A stretch of 64,000 bases of DNA from Rotaria sordida (taxonomy: Eukaryota; Rotifera; Eurotatoria; Philodinida; Philodinidae). The translations under genes and the position numbers were made by a program. The notes under the pieces were generated by a model. The model had not been told where the DNA came from and did no database searches. It was given only the letters and a program-made list of their open reading frames with translations. Positions 26,126 to 39,187 of this stretch are shown here, one piece after another (positions within the stretch are counted from its first letter, which is position 1; each line of letters starts with the position of its first letter). The DNA is taken from contig CAJNOL010000076.1 in NCBI GenBank assembly GCA_905250125.1, forward strand, positions 121,252 to 185,251. The letters are read 5' to 3'.

Positions 26126-29100
26126 ATGGCACAAACAAAAAAATCTGTTAGTGAATTTATTCAAGATGCATTTTGTCCCATGGTTGCTGTTTTATGTAGT
26201 TATGATGCTGAAACTATTTGTCGAAAAAATAATTTAACATTTGCTGAATTAATTCAACCATTTTGTCGACTTCCATCTGAAGGTATTTTATTTTTTTTTG
26301 TAATGTATTTTTATTTTCAATGTGTGTGTGTGTGTGTTTTTGTTAAGTTGGTTATCGTGATCCATCAAATACTTTGATTGTATTAAAAAATTTACGTCTT
26401 GAAATAAAAGATTATAATTCTTTACCTCCACAAAATACTTTAGCAAAAAAATTATTAAATGATTGTGTATTTAATGCATTAACTAATGGATCAACAAGTA
26501 ATGAACGTGAAATTGATACAGAACAATATCAATTACATATACAAAGTAAAATAATATTGATAAGAATTATTTTTTGTTTTGAAGAATAACGCCTTTTTGT
26601 TTTGTTTTGTTTCAATGAAATTTTAGATACAACACCTTGGTTTGATGCATGGCGAGATTGTTTTTTACGTATAGCATATAGTGGTGATCATGAATTTCTT
26701 AAAAATTATCTTGCCTGTAAGTTTAGATTTTTGTAAGATAATTGATTTCTAATAAATAAACAAAATAGGTATTATGGTTGTATCAACATCACATCTTGAT
26801 CCAATAGATGCATTTTCTAAACTTGTTCAACTACAAAATCAACAACAACAACAAATACCAGCTAAATTACCTAAATGGTTTATGACAAATATATATAAAT
26901 ATTTTGTTTTATTACATGATGTTACTGAAGGAGAAGAATCTAAGTATGTTTAAAAAAAAATTTTTTTTTATTATATAGAATATGAATAATATACAATTGA
27001 AGTTATATCTTTAATTCTCTGTCTCTATATATATATATATATCTATCTTTCAGTATTTCAATACGAAAGTAAGATATGCTTGTTTTTTTGGGGGGGGGGG
27101 GGGGGGATTTATGAAGAACTTTTAATTTTGGGATTAAACGGTTTAAGTTTGAAATTTGTATTATTTTACAATGAGGAAGATGTTGTATAGTTTAATTATA
27201 TTTGGTATAAGAGATTTATAATATCTTTTCACGATGCTAAATTCATTATAGGATAGTCGTTAGTTTTTGCAGATAGTAATAAAAAAAGAAATCGAGATCT
27301 TAGAGAGGAAGTATTTCTGATTTCAAATAGGCAAAAAAAAATCTATTTGTAGAATTGTGATGGAATCAATTAGAATAATATCTTTTTGTTTTTGATTTAT
27401 AAATAATTAGATTTTATAAAAGGAAGAAAATTGAATATTTATAATTTGACTATTTGATTATTTTAAATATTGAATTTCAAATATGATTTTTCTTCTATGT
27501 TTTAAATTTCGTTTTTATTATTTTATTTTATTTAAATTATTTCAGAGCTATATCCGTATTTGGTGATCTTAAACAACAATATGGAGCTGGTAATTGTCAT
27601 TTATTACAAATAAATTCTAAACGTCCTGGTCAAACAAATAGTGATACAAGTGAAACAACTAATATGCCAGATCCATGGCGTCTTTATGTTAAACAATCAT
27701 CAACGTCTAATCAACAACAATCACAAACAATATCAAAAAGAGATGGTTCAATGAGTGATTCTTTATCAAATTTAACAGAACTTATTGATCAAGAACTCAA
27801 TCTAAATAGTATGTGGCTTTTTTTCTCTGAGATTGAAATTAGAGATAGAATCGGTTTCAAAATAATGCGAACCGATCTCATCTCTAATTGAATTGTACAA
27901 ACAAAAATTTTCATTTTAATTTTATGATTAATTTTATTTACGACAGAAGATTCTCAAATTGATAAACTGCACTTTTACAGTATTTTGTAAATGAATGCCA
28001 TACTGATTTTCGAATATCGACTTGAAATTTTGCATACTGCCAACAACAAAATGCTTGAGAATCATATTTTTGATGGATAATTTCATGAGTAGTCAACCGT
28101 AAAAAAATATAAGGTTTTCAGAAGATTTTTGTTTGTTTGTAGAATTCGTTACTTTGATCATTTTGATAAGAAAAAAATGTTCAAATTTATTCAATAAATC
28201 ATAATGCTAGGACGAAAATACTCAAAAACTTCGGCTATTCCTGACTGTTGCACAACAGTAGTAGATGTTTTTGAATATTTTAACGAAATAATCATCGCGA
28301 CGAATTCTACAAACAAAAAAAAATCTTTTGAGAACCTTGTGTTTTTTGTGGTTGCCTATTCATGAAATTATTCATTAAAAATTTCGATTCGCAAGCATTT
28401 CATCGTTGGTAGTATGTAAAGTTTCGAATCAATATTCGAAAATTAGTACAGCATTTATTTAAAAAATACTGTAAAAGTGCAGCATCCCTACAGCAATAAC
28501 CTAAGAACATGAACTGTTTTCAGAATTTTGAGAATGTAAAAAATCATATCATTTCTTATCGATCCATTGATAATTGTCTTCGTATTTAATAGATTATTCA
28601 AAAGGAAGTACAACGTGTCGGAACTTACATATTCACTTTTCTCTATTATTCATCTATATATATATATATTTTTTTATTATTTTCTAGCATCTATCACTCA
28701 TCCATTAGGTTTATTTGATACATCAAGTAGTGATCTATCTTCAATAACAACAACAACAGTCGATGAAGGATATGATGGTTCATCAATAACAACTACATCT
28801 ACAATTATTCATGGTGCTTGTTTAACATTAAGTGATCATGATAGAATTCATGTATTTATGTAAGTTATTTTAATTTATAATTATTGATCTATTTATTTAT
28901 TTGATTGATTAGGCATGAATTTGTTACTAAAGGTCTTCTTCTATGGGTAGAATCAAATTTAAAAACATTTAATGAACAAGTATAAATAATAATATTTAAC
29001 AAAATGTTACTTTTTTTTTTAAAAATTATTATTATTTTAATCTAGATAACATCACGTCGTGGTATAACAAAACTATTTTCAATGCCAAAAAAATTATTTG

Positions 29101-32100
29101 GTGGTAATGCATCAACTGTTAAAAATCAACCAACAATTTCTTCGACAAAGTAAATTAATTATTTAATATTTTATTTAATTTTTTTGAAAATTTTTCTAAA
29201 TAAGTTTAACAAATGATTCAATGGAAATTGTTTTTCGTCGTGCTGGTGATTTAGCATTTCTTTTTCAACATTATGAATTAGCTTATACAAATTATTATGC
29301 TGCTAAACGAGATTTATCACGTGAACAAGCACCAACTTTTTATGCTGGTGTATTAGTAAATTATTTATTTTATTATTTTTTTTTTTTCAAAATAAAAAAA
29401 AAATTAATTCATTATTTATTTAATTAAGGAAATGTGTTGTCTTGCAATTTTCATGCAAGAATCATCAGCAACTAGAACTTATCCAACACAATATATGGAT
29501 GAAGCTATTGAAATCTATGCAGCTGTATGCAGGTAGAGCTCAAACATAAAAAAAGTAATAATAATAATAAAATAAATATTTTAATTTTAATTGTTTAGAT
29601 TACCAATATTTGCAACACGTTGTGTACTTATGTCAACAGAAATATTAAAATCTAAAGAAGCATATGATCAAGCTGTTCAACAATTTCTTAAACTTTCTCA
29701 AGAAGTATATATAGATAGTGGGTGAACATAAGTTGAGCTACATTCAATTTACAGAAGGTCTCAGAAGCATTTTTCTCTTATTGAAAATTTGCACTGTTTT
29801 TACCATGTTTGATACTTTGAGACTTCCGGTAAATTGAATGTAATTCCATGAAGGAAGATCATGATATCTCATCTTGTTCTATCAAATAAAATCTTTCTCC
29901 AAAATTTTTTAATGAAAATAATTTTGGAATCTTGTACACCAATGTTTTTTTAGATTCTTACTATCTATTATCATTGAGAAGAAAACTTAAAACTACAACT
30001 GCTCTAAACTTTTATCCACCACTAAATGTATATGTTTCTTTTCAAAATGAATTTTATATGTTTTCTAGGATTCGGATTTACGTGGTGCTCTTTTTCTTGA
30101 ACAAGCTTCATATTGTTTTCTTAATTATCGACCATCATATATACGAAAATATGCATTCTATATGGTGATTGCTGGACATCGTTATTTAAAAGCTGGACAG
30201 GTTGAAGAAAAAAAAAAAAATAAGCAAAGAGAAAGTTTTATTCTAGTAAATTTTATTCTAGCGTTTACATGCTCTTCGTTGTTATAATGATGTTCTTAAA
30301 ATCTATGGAAGACCAAATTGGTCATTAGCACTTGTAAGTAACTTTAATTGTTTTCTAGACATTCGATAAGTCATACTATTTATGGTAAAGAAGTTAAACA
30401 GTCAATCAATGTAATTAACTTTCTTCTTGGAATGAATATTAAAAAAATAGTTTACTTAGACATTGATGAATAAATTTTAGAACTGAAACTAAAACGAACC
30501 CTTGACAATGTTCGTTCGTTCACTAATAATATTTTTCATCTATCGGATTCTTCTGGTTATCTAATAGACAATCCTGTTGTCATACTAGAAGAAACATTTT
30601 AAACTCTGTTTAGAATTCCTTAAAAAAAAACATTTCGATTATTTTATAGTGATTTTCTTTTCTTTTTTTATCCCAATATTAGGATCATATCAATTTCACA
30701 TTAGGCAAACAAAGTGCTTTATTAAATCAATCTAATGATGCATTAAGAAGTTTTAATGCACTTTTTGCACCAAATAATCATATACAAAGTGCTCAACAAC
30801 AAATTAATTTTTTTAAAGAATATTTAACTGTATTCAATGTAAGTTTATTCATATCTTTTTTCAGTTAATTGTTTTTTGTTTTGTTTTATATTCTCTTCAG
30901 CAATTAACAAGTTTTGAAACACTTTTACCAGAATTACCTGTACCATTAGTTGATAATACAACAATTAAAATTCTTCTTGCTGGTCATCAACAACCACGAA
31001 TGGGTCTGATTGATTATTTTTTTTTTTTATTTCTGGCGAATTTCATTAAATTATTTATTATTATAGGTGGACATGTATCAAATTGTAATGATTTTGATTT
31101 TGAAGAATCACGAGATATATGGTCAGATCTTGAACGAACAATAACTGCTCATGATCGTCGTGCTAGTGGTACTCGTACACAAATAAATTTATTTACAAGT
31201 CGTACACATAATCAACAACATCCAATAGCTGTTGCTAAGGGTTTGTAAATAAAAAAACAAAGAAATAAAATTATCAATAAAAAGAGAATTTTTATTTTTA
31301 TTTTTAGAAACTATACGTGTAGAATTTTATGTACGAAATACACTTCAAGTTCCATTATTATTGAGTGAGGTACAAATATTATGGAAATTTTCATTAGGTG
31401 GTTGGAAGAGAAGAGCAAGTGCATCAACAGATAGTAATGAAGAATGGAAAGAATATACTAATGATACATTGACACAACAAGTAAGAATACAACATTGAAG
31501 ATAATACAAAAAAAAACCACAAGAATATCTTCATAATTAATTTTGATATACAAATAGTTCACGCCTTAAGAAAGACAATGTATTCAATTTTCTATATTAT
31601 ATTTATATTCTTAATTGTTTAATCCTTAACTATCGTAGTAATATATACAAGAGACATAAATCTTACTAATAAAAGAGAAAAACCTTCCCAACTTTTTACA
31701 ACCTTAATGTCATCTTCGGTTATACTGAATATGAAAGAATATTCTCACTTGTTCGATAACTTTTTCTTTGAGACTATTACTATTCCATCAATCATGATGA
31801 ATAGTAAACAATGTCTATTTTGAGTTAATTCTATGACAAGTTCATATCTCAATACGGATACGCTTGTCCTAGCTTAAACCTTTCTACTAACTATAATGTG
31901 CCTATCTATAGATAAAATTTCAGCTTGAAATTCGATCATCTAAATATTCAGTAATTCTATACTCAATGGACAAAAATCGAATTATACTCCCATAACTCGA
32001 CAAGCAATAAACGGAAAATCAAATTAAAACAGATTTTTTTCCTTACTCATTATAATCGATCGAATAGTAATGGTCTTAAGTAAAAAGCGGTTAAACAGTC

Positions 32101-35100
32101 GGAAATGTTCCCTCATAAGCATTTCGTAATCTGTTAAGGATAATAATTCATTTTAATATAATTTTACAATAAGTTGGAAACTTTCGACTTTTTTTTTTAT
32201 TAAGTAAAGTCATCATTAACTCTAAAGACATCACATGTGACCTTAAGGTCTTATTTATTACAAATCAAACTATAATAAAAACAAATTGATTTTAATCTAC
32301 AAAATAAAATAACCCATAAATATGTATTAGAGTCCTTCAGGGTAACACTTTTTCATATCTTATACCTTACTCTAAGATCTCCAACTTTTGACATATGTCA
32401 ACAAATTACTCATTTTTTTTAAATCTATAAATTTCTAGACTGATCAATTTGTTGAATGTGATGTTCTTAGTGATTGTGTTATTTTTCCAAATGATACTTC
32501 TAAAGTAAGTTATAAATAATTTAATATCTATATCCATATGTTTGGTTTTTTTTTTAATAATTAAAGATAGAATTATCATTACGACCACGTCGTTCTGGTT
32601 ATTTGACAATATTAGGTATATGTTATCGACTTAATATTCTTGTACAAAATACAAGTGAACAAACAAATTGGCCATATGGAATAATGGGTAAAACATTATT
32701 TCATGTTAAAGGTATTCGACTTAATTCAAATCGTCGAGAACGTCTCAATGTAGTCCATGGTGTTGATAAACGATTAGAAATACAAGTTGTATCAGAAGCA
32801 CCATTTCTTCATGTAAGTTTTATAATAAAAAAAAAACAAAGAAAACGAATGAGATTTACTAAAAAATAAAAAAAAAATTCTCTTTTTTTTTGTTCTTCAG
32901 ATTGAATTTTCTCCAATGCCAGCGGCAATGTTTTGTGGTGAAATTCAATCTTGTTTAATTCATTTAATAAATCCAAGTTCAATGCATTCCATAACTCGTG
33001 TTCGATTAGTAACAAGTCAACCAAATCTAATAACAATATCTTCAATAGATGAAGATTCTTTATTAACATATACTAATGAATCAAAATCTATATGGAATCA
33101 TTCATTAAATCAACAATCTTCTATATTAACACTTGTTAGTCATCATCATCCATTATTAGCTAATTCAACACGAACTATACGTTTATGGTTACATGCATCA
33201 CATCTTGCTGGTGAAATGAATATTGATTTTTTATTTCTCTATGAATCGGATGTATTTCAACAACCATTAAGGTTATTTTTATTTATTAAAATGAATAATT
33301 CGAAGAAGAAAAAAAACCAATGGAATAAGATATAAAAATCTGATTCTTGAAATTCGAAAAACAAAAATTGAGAAGTTTATTTATATTATTTCAGCTTGAT
33401 AAATAACTATCTTAAAATAAACAGTCTTTCATTTCTGACTACAAAAATAAATCGAGGATAATTCGAACGTCACTATATACAGAGAAGATAAGAACATTAT
33501 ATTTGATTTAATTTACTCATGTTTATCAGTATAAGGAAAAACAATTGACTCTACTTCAGTTCATTCAAATGGATTAATATTTTTATTAGTATCAAAGGTT
33601 TATTCAACGTATTAATTACTATTTTTCACCTTACTAAAAAAAAAAAACACTTAACCTATTGTTATATAAGAACAAGATAATTTTTCAACTGTTATCTAAG
33701 AGAGTAAAAAGAAGATATCAAAACAAACGTTATGAATGATATGACGTTGATAAGCATAGAGAAAATTTTCAGGGCTAATTACTTTTAATGTTGATATTCG
33801 TGTCCGATAATTAACACGTACAATAGAAGCTCATTAAATACTAAGTTGCTAATTTCCTTACAAAAATCAGTATTCTTGAAAATTTGAAATATTGCATTTA
33901 TTGACTTTTAAACCAACTATTTAGATCTAAAAATGTCCTCGGCGTACATCAATAAAAAATCATTCAAAAAGTTTGTTTTATATCGAAAAAAAAGATCACT
34001 AAAATAAAAATCCTCAAATTTCTCTTGATGACCTATACAAGTGACCTTCGTTTTGACAATAATTTTTCGTTCACTTTCTGGAAGTATGTCGTATAGAGAA
34101 TATTACCGATAACCACATCCCCGAAATGCATATTGATCCTCAACAGTAGTATTCGTTTATATTATTTGTATGAAAAAATAAAGAACTTCTATTAGTCTAT
34201 TTGAATGAATCGCAGCAAAGATATTATAATATTTTATTGTAGTATTATTTATGATTCATGCTGTGTATTTCTAACAAAAGCATCACTTTGTCAAATCTTT
34301 TATATTCTATTCTCATGTTCGAATTATCTTAATATTTTTTCTATTGAATGCAAAGATAAATTATAAAATTTAATCTTTAGACATCGAACAGTAAAACATT
34401 CATCATTATTTATAATTACTCATTCGATTGGTTTTCAAACTCAATCTCAATTAACAGGACTTGGTGAACTTATTTTACCAGTTCAAATAGAGAATTCAAT
34501 GGCCGTAAGAATCTTTTATTTTTCTCTTCTTAATTCAATTATTTTTCTTTTTATTTATACTAGGCACAAAATACATTAAGTATTAATGTTCAACAACTTT
34601 CATGTATTAGTAAACAATGGGATATAAAAAATCTTTCTCCTATATCTCAAAGTAAAGATTAATTTTCCAATAAAAAAAAAAACAATTTAAAAATGTTTCT
34701 TTTTTTAAGATTCAATTCGTTATGGTGAAAATTTATCACTTTTATTTAAATGTAAACATCAAGAAAATCCTGATGATTCATTACAAATGAAACATATTTC
34801 TCTAGTAAATGATGAAACAATAAACGATAAATATGTAAATTAGTTTTTTTTTTCAAGAAAATAAAACAACAATATCGTTTTTTTCTGATTATTTTATTTT
34901 AGGTTGACATAAGTAAAAATCCAATCGGAGATTTTTTTCGTCATTTTATTTCAAATATTGATCATACACATTCAACACATCGTCATAAAACTCCAAATCC
35001 TTTATCAATACCTCCTATTTCTCTTATACTTCTTTGGCAAATACCATTATCAAATCAAATAGGTCAATTAGAAATTCGTCATGGTTTACATATGATTTCT

Positions 35101-35583
35101 CCATCTATTGAAATGTCTCATACACAACAAGAAGCAAATGATATAATACAATATGAATTAATTTATTCTCCTATAGTTGAACATAAATTTACAAAAATTT
35201 TATTTTTACCTGTTAGATTAAAATTATTTAATCGAACTAAGGAAAAATTACAATTACAATTACAATTAATAAGGTAAATTTGAAAATTAATTTTAATTTT
35301 TTGTTTTTCACATAAAAAATTTTATTTTTTATTTTAAAGATCATCGTTAGATAATGATCCACTTTTATCATCATGTTGTTTATGGGCTGGTATGACAGAA
35401 CAATTTATTAATTTATCAGCATATGAGCATTTATCATTAAATTTACGTGCATGTTTTTTTAAACCAGGATTTTATTCATTGGGGAATATATCATTAACAA
35501 TAATTGATAAAATTAATTCTACAACTATACCGATCAAATCAAATACACATAATTATTTTGTCGATATTCGAACATTATTATAA
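26126..35583 (+). CDS. TRAPPC8: TRAPPC8 (TRAPP complex III subunit, Trs85 orthologue)
   Basis: Subunit that directs the TRAPP Rab-exchange complex to early secretory and autophagy membranes. 25 exons: 26126-26282, 26348-26545, 26627-26716, 26769-26943, 27546-27808, 28688-28859, 28913-28979, 29046-29149, 29205-29355, 29429-29532, 29599-29704, 30069-30200, 30262-30333, 30683-30838, 30901-31003, 31067-31240, 31308-31480, 32439-32504, 32567-32812, 32901-33271, 34381-34504, 34564-34651, 34710-34834, 34903-35273, 35340-35583. These total 1343 residues, near the roughly 1430 of the human protein. Colinear landmarks: TTPWF.., DHEFL..YLAC, PKWF..N..KYFVLLHDV..GEE, IIHGACLTL.DHDRI, QHYELAY, EDSDLR.AL.LEQA, IRKYAF.M..AGHR, SLA.DHINFT.G.QS, CGEI. 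The exon 15 donor (GTCTGA) is weak. Introns 5, 11 and 20 contain foldback or TIR DNA; intron 4 has a 17-base G run. Confidence 0.93.
27090..27106 (+). repeat. Uninterrupted run of 17 G in TRAPPC8 intron 4
   Basis: Seventeen consecutive G follow T7. This is striking in such AT-rich DNA. It could form a G-quadruplex in DNA or pre-mRNA on the coding strand, or could be a sequencing or assembly artefact. Confidence 0.8.
27967..28483. repeat. Foldback element in TRAPPC8 intron 5
   Basis: Left arm about 27967-28150 pairs with right arm about 28298-28483: CTGCACTTTTACAGTATTTT with AAAATACTGTAAAAGTGCAG, CGAATATCGA.TTGAAA with TTTCGAATCAATATTCG, and GTTTGTAGAATTCGT with ACGAATTCTACAAAC. The loop is about 145 bp. 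It occupies most of the 879-bp intron. A separate short hairpin sits just upstream at about 27828-27895. Confidence 0.88.
29734..29846. repeat. Short foldback in TRAPPC8 intron 11
   Basis: GAGCTACATTCAATTTAC...GGTCTC on the left is answered by GAGACTTCCGGTAAATTGAA.TGTAATTC on the right, giving arms of about 30 bp and a loop of about 55 bp. The intron (364 bp) is longer than the usual 60-80. Confidence 0.75.
33400..34260. repeat. Probable TIR/foldback remnant in TRAPPC8 intron 20
   Basis: The segment with AACTGTTATCTAAGAGAGTAA near 33687 and GAATCGCAGCAAAGATATT near 34208 parallels AATTGTTATCTAAGAGAATAA and GAATCGAAGCGAAGATATT in DTL intron 3 (43960-44360), in the same order. The left end is diverged and its boundary is only approximate. 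Confidence 0.55.
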
Positions 35584-36496
35584 ATGTTTTTCTTTTTCTT
35601 TTTTTTTCGGTTCTTAAAATAGTCAGGCTTTATTTGAAAATTCTCTTCAATATTTTGTTTTTCCTGTTTTATTCTTATCTGTTCACTGTTTTTTTCTTTT
35701 CGTCCATATCGATCCAATGAAGTGGAACAAGTGTCCTGACAGAATCAATATAATATAAAAGAGTACTCATATATGATATTATCAAGGGAGCAGAATCTAT
35801 TGAACGTTTTCTGAAGCAAGCAGAGAAATACAGTAAATTTTCTTGATCGATATTCTGCAAGACATTATCACTTAGTCATCGTATTTTTCAGGATAATCTT
35901 TTTCTTTGTATTTTTGACAAGAATAAAAGTTTGTTTGTATATGAGGTACGATGTCAAATATCATCGATGTGCTATTTATACAGAAAAAAAAAATACTTTG
36001 CAATATAATCATGTTAACGAACCTTATCACATGTTTTCTAAGCAAAAATGAAATGAACAATAAAACAAAATGCTTGACATTCATAGAATAAAAAAATCAT
36101 AGTAAAAATGCAGTGCGAAGTTTTCGATGTCAATTGACAGATAAATCGATATGTTCTAAAAAATGACTAATCGTTTGGACGATTGAATATTAAACGCTTT
36201 TTCTACAACGAATAATTAAGCTATACTGGAATTAGGGCTTCTTTTTTTGTCATTGTAAATCGAAAAAGTTACGTTTCGATCAATCAGATAATAGAAGTCA
36301 GAAACAAACGGTGTTGTAACCATGACGAAATTTATTACTATGAGAACTCTATTAACGAATATAAACATGATTACAAAGGATACTTTCGATTAATCGCTTG
36401 ATTCTTCTTCTGATTCATTAGCTATTATCAACTGTATTTACGGAGAGTAGTGTCTAACTTTTATTGCTATCTTCGTTTTAATCATTTCGAAGCTAG

Positions 36497-36544
36497 GTGT
36501 GGGTGTGGATCTTCTCTTCCACAAAACTCACACGCACACCCTCC
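36497..36544. repeat. TGTGGG-type hairpin
   Basis: GGTGTGGGTGTGGA on the left is followed after a loop of about 20 bp by TCACACGCACACC, its near reverse complement. Same design as the tracts at 5790, 52139 and 62758. Confidence 0.55.
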
Positions 36545-37164
36545 ATTTTGAAGAGTCTTTCTGCATAAAAATGGGGCGGAAACTTGTGAAATACTCTTTA
36601 TCAACAATTAGTCAAATGTATGACTTATTGAACATAAATACGTTGCTTCTTTCTTGTTTAGACAACTTTGAGCCATCGAACAATAGTTCTAAATGTACGT
36701 GTTACAAGCTATTGGATTGATCGAGCCATCTTTTCCTTTTCCAAAGAAAAATTTAATAACAACTTTATTAATAAGAAAGAAAACATGAGCGATCATACCA
36801 AGGGAAGGAAAAGAGAGAGAGAGAGAAGAAAGGCGATCACTTTTCGGTATATTCTCACTTGTGAAGTAAGATATACTTGAAAAAAACATCGTTTAAGTAA
36901 AATAAATCAATGCATAAGAAAGATAAACAATGAAAGAGAGGAGAATAAGAAAGAAGGAAAAAAAACATGAATGATACACAGGAAAGAAGGATAATACTAT
37001 ATATCACACAATGTAATAGCGAATCAACATCTTATTTTTTCGCTTATAGTACGTTGGACATTATTTTGTGTGAAGTACAAATGTTCACTAGAATTTAATC
37101 GCAGTAATGAAATGCATCACAACATCATCAAATGTTTGTGTATCTTTACTCAGAAAAATATGAA

Positions 37165-37510
37165 GTAGTGGTGGTCAGTTACCGTTACCAGGTACAGTTT
37201 TCGTACCTTGGTAAAGCAACTGATTGGCAATAGTAACGGATCACTTCTGTATTGGAAGGATGAGAACTTTCCATTACATAACCAAACAATTAGTAGCTGG
37301 TCAGTTATCGATTGTCTAGGTAACTAATACTAAATCCGTTACTTGTTATCAGCCACTAAGTAATTGATAACTTACCCGTTTTACCAGTTGTTTTGCTACG
37401 TAATGGTAAGTCATTTTCCCAGAACACAATAGTAGTTAACTACCATCACTGATCAGCTACTTTACCAAGGAATGAAAACTGTATCAGTTACCAGTTACTT
37501 GGATAACGAG
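37165..37510. repeat. Palindromic GTTACC-rich repeat
   Basis: The segment is dense in GTAAC/GTTAC units (more than ten, in both orientations). Its ends are inverted copies: AGTTACCGTTACCAGGTAC.GTTTTCGTACCTTGGTAAAG near 37170-37225 against CTTTACCAAGGAATGAAAACTGTATCAGTTACC near 37460-37495. Many GATCAGTTA/TAACTGATC submotifs recur between. Probably a decayed foldback or satellite-like element. Confidence 0.7.
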
Positions 37511-37833
37511 TAACGGATCAGTTATCGTTACCTGGTGACGTAATAGTAACTTCCTCTCCCAGTATGAAAGTAGTCAAGAAGCATTCGTGATTAATTAATT
37601 ACATAAAACAGATACACCGATCGATAATATTTCATCATTCATTATATGAAAATATTTGCATATGCATGCGAATTCAAGACTTCTGATAGATAAATTAATT
37701 AATTGAAAATCAGTAGGATATCATTTTTGCTAAGTCCTACTGTTATGTCATTCTTTTCTTTTTTTTCTTACTTTGTTATCACCGAGATAGCAACATGACG
37801 GTATGACCACAGAACAGAACAAAAGAATAATCT

Positions 37834-37905
37834 CCCTTCGCATGGAATCGAACGATGCATCTCCTGCTTTCCGGGCAGTCGTATTAACCACTGTACTAGA
37901 AAGGA
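37834..37905 (-). tRNA. tRNA-like sequence (possible tRNA pseudogene or SINE head)
   Basis: Read on the minus strand, 72 nt fold as an imperfect cloverleaf. Acceptor TCCTTTC/CGAAGGG has one mismatch and wobble pairs. The D arm is GTA/TAC with an A-box-like TAGTACAGTGGTTAATACG. The anticodon stem CTGC/GCAG has loop CCGGAAA. The T arm contains GTTCGATTCC, a good B box. The loop would read anticodon GGA, but position 33 is C rather than U and there is no long variable arm as expected for tRNA-Ser. I therefore favour a pseudogene or tRNA-derived element. It is flanked by inverted copies of ACAGAACAAAA (near 37813 and 37919). Confidence 0.45.
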
Positions 37906-38396
37906 GTACTCATCATTCGTTTTGTTCTGTCTTATGTTCGAAGGGGAACACTTTGAACATAACACCTACTGCAAAAGTCTTAAGATAAAATATTCGTTCG
38001 TAAGTTTAATTATTTAAAAACAACGAATGAGAATTTTCAAAAATTTATTAGAATAAAAATTGTATAATCTTTCTGATATGTGTTCAGAATTATTGTCTAA
38101 TTTAAGATTGATTCATTGTAAGACAATGTTTGAAAGAACTGAAAATGATTTCTGTACAAAATCTTGTTTTCGTCTATATCGTATTTGGATTATAACTTAT
38201 TCAAATAAGAATGTAAAAAAATTCTAATATTCCAATTTTATACAGTAATGGTTGCTTTACAACAATTCTTATTTTATTTTATTTTTTGATATGTTGTAAT
38301 AATACATTTAAAATCTATGACACTGTAAAAGATGGATTAAGAAAGATTATTTTTTTTTACTCTGTAGCAGCTTATTTTATAGGTTCATTATGTAGA

Positions 38397-38778
38397 CCTC
38401 AACCCTTAGTGTATTGCTGTTGAAATGCTGCATTCTTACAATATTCTTTTTAAGTCAATGCTGTGATCCTCTCTGGAACACAAAGAAAACTCGTCTTCAG
38501 ATTTCAACTTGAAACATTGTACAGAGATAGAACTTAATGAGAATAATTTATGGTGAAAGTTTCAGGTCTCTTGATTTGCTCGTTTCCTGAAATAAGAACA
38601 TCAAATCTGACAATATATATGAGCATTGTAAACGATAAACTTTTATCATAGATGTATCTTAGGATAAGAGTAATACGATGATCAGAAACTTTCACAATAA
38701 ACCATCCTGAGTAAGATCTGTCTTAATGAGTGAAAATGTAAATATCTCGGCAACAATACGCAGTGTCCGAGCTCTTAC
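38397..38778. repeat. Diverged long foldback
   Basis: The left part (TTAGTGTATTGCTGTTG, then ACTTAATGAGA, then TTATGGTGAAAGTTTCAGG) reappears in reverse complement and opposite order on the right (GAAACTTTCACAATAAACCAT, then TCTTAATGAGT, then CAACAATACGCAGTGTC). Roughly 65-75 percent arm identity by eye. Confidence 0.6.
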
Positions 38779-39187
38779 TCAGGGTATTCATAACTTATTG
38801 AGATCAACATGAGACAATACAAAACTAAAAATTACAAATTAATCCGAAATTCTGTTGTATAAACATCAGTTTTTTTACATTTACTCATAGTTAACCAATT
38901 TTTAATCAGACAAAAAATTCTGAACAGAAAAAACGAACGAATATATTTTTTTTGTTTGTTCTTAAAGAGTATGTACTTGCAAAAAATTTTAAATACAAAG
39001 CTAAAATTTCTGATATTAAACTCATACAAACAAACAAAAAAAAGACCAGTTTTACAATTTTAAATATTCATGAAAAATTTATTTTTCTCTTATTTATTCG
39101 AAAATCATAACACAGATATGAAACTCGAAATATTAAATTGCACATATCTGTTTGAAGTTTAGAAAGAAAATGAAATTCTTTCATTGT

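Larger units (their letters stand above)
35584..39187. other. Repeat-rich intergenic region between TRAPPC8 and ARL6
   Basis: The 3' ends of both flanking genes face this gap. No gene was recognised. Contents: a TG/CA hairpin (36497-36544), a GTTACC-rich palindrome (37165-37510), a tRNA-like sequence (37834-37905) and a long diverged foldback (38397-38778), all listed separately. An AG-rich tract lies near 36800-36960. Confidence 0.55.

Noticed and set aside
31481-32438. Foldback in TRAPPC8 intron 17
   Set aside because: Only a weak inverted similarity (TAATAAAAGAGAAAAA near 31670 with the A/T tract near 32195) was seen, too low-complexity to call.
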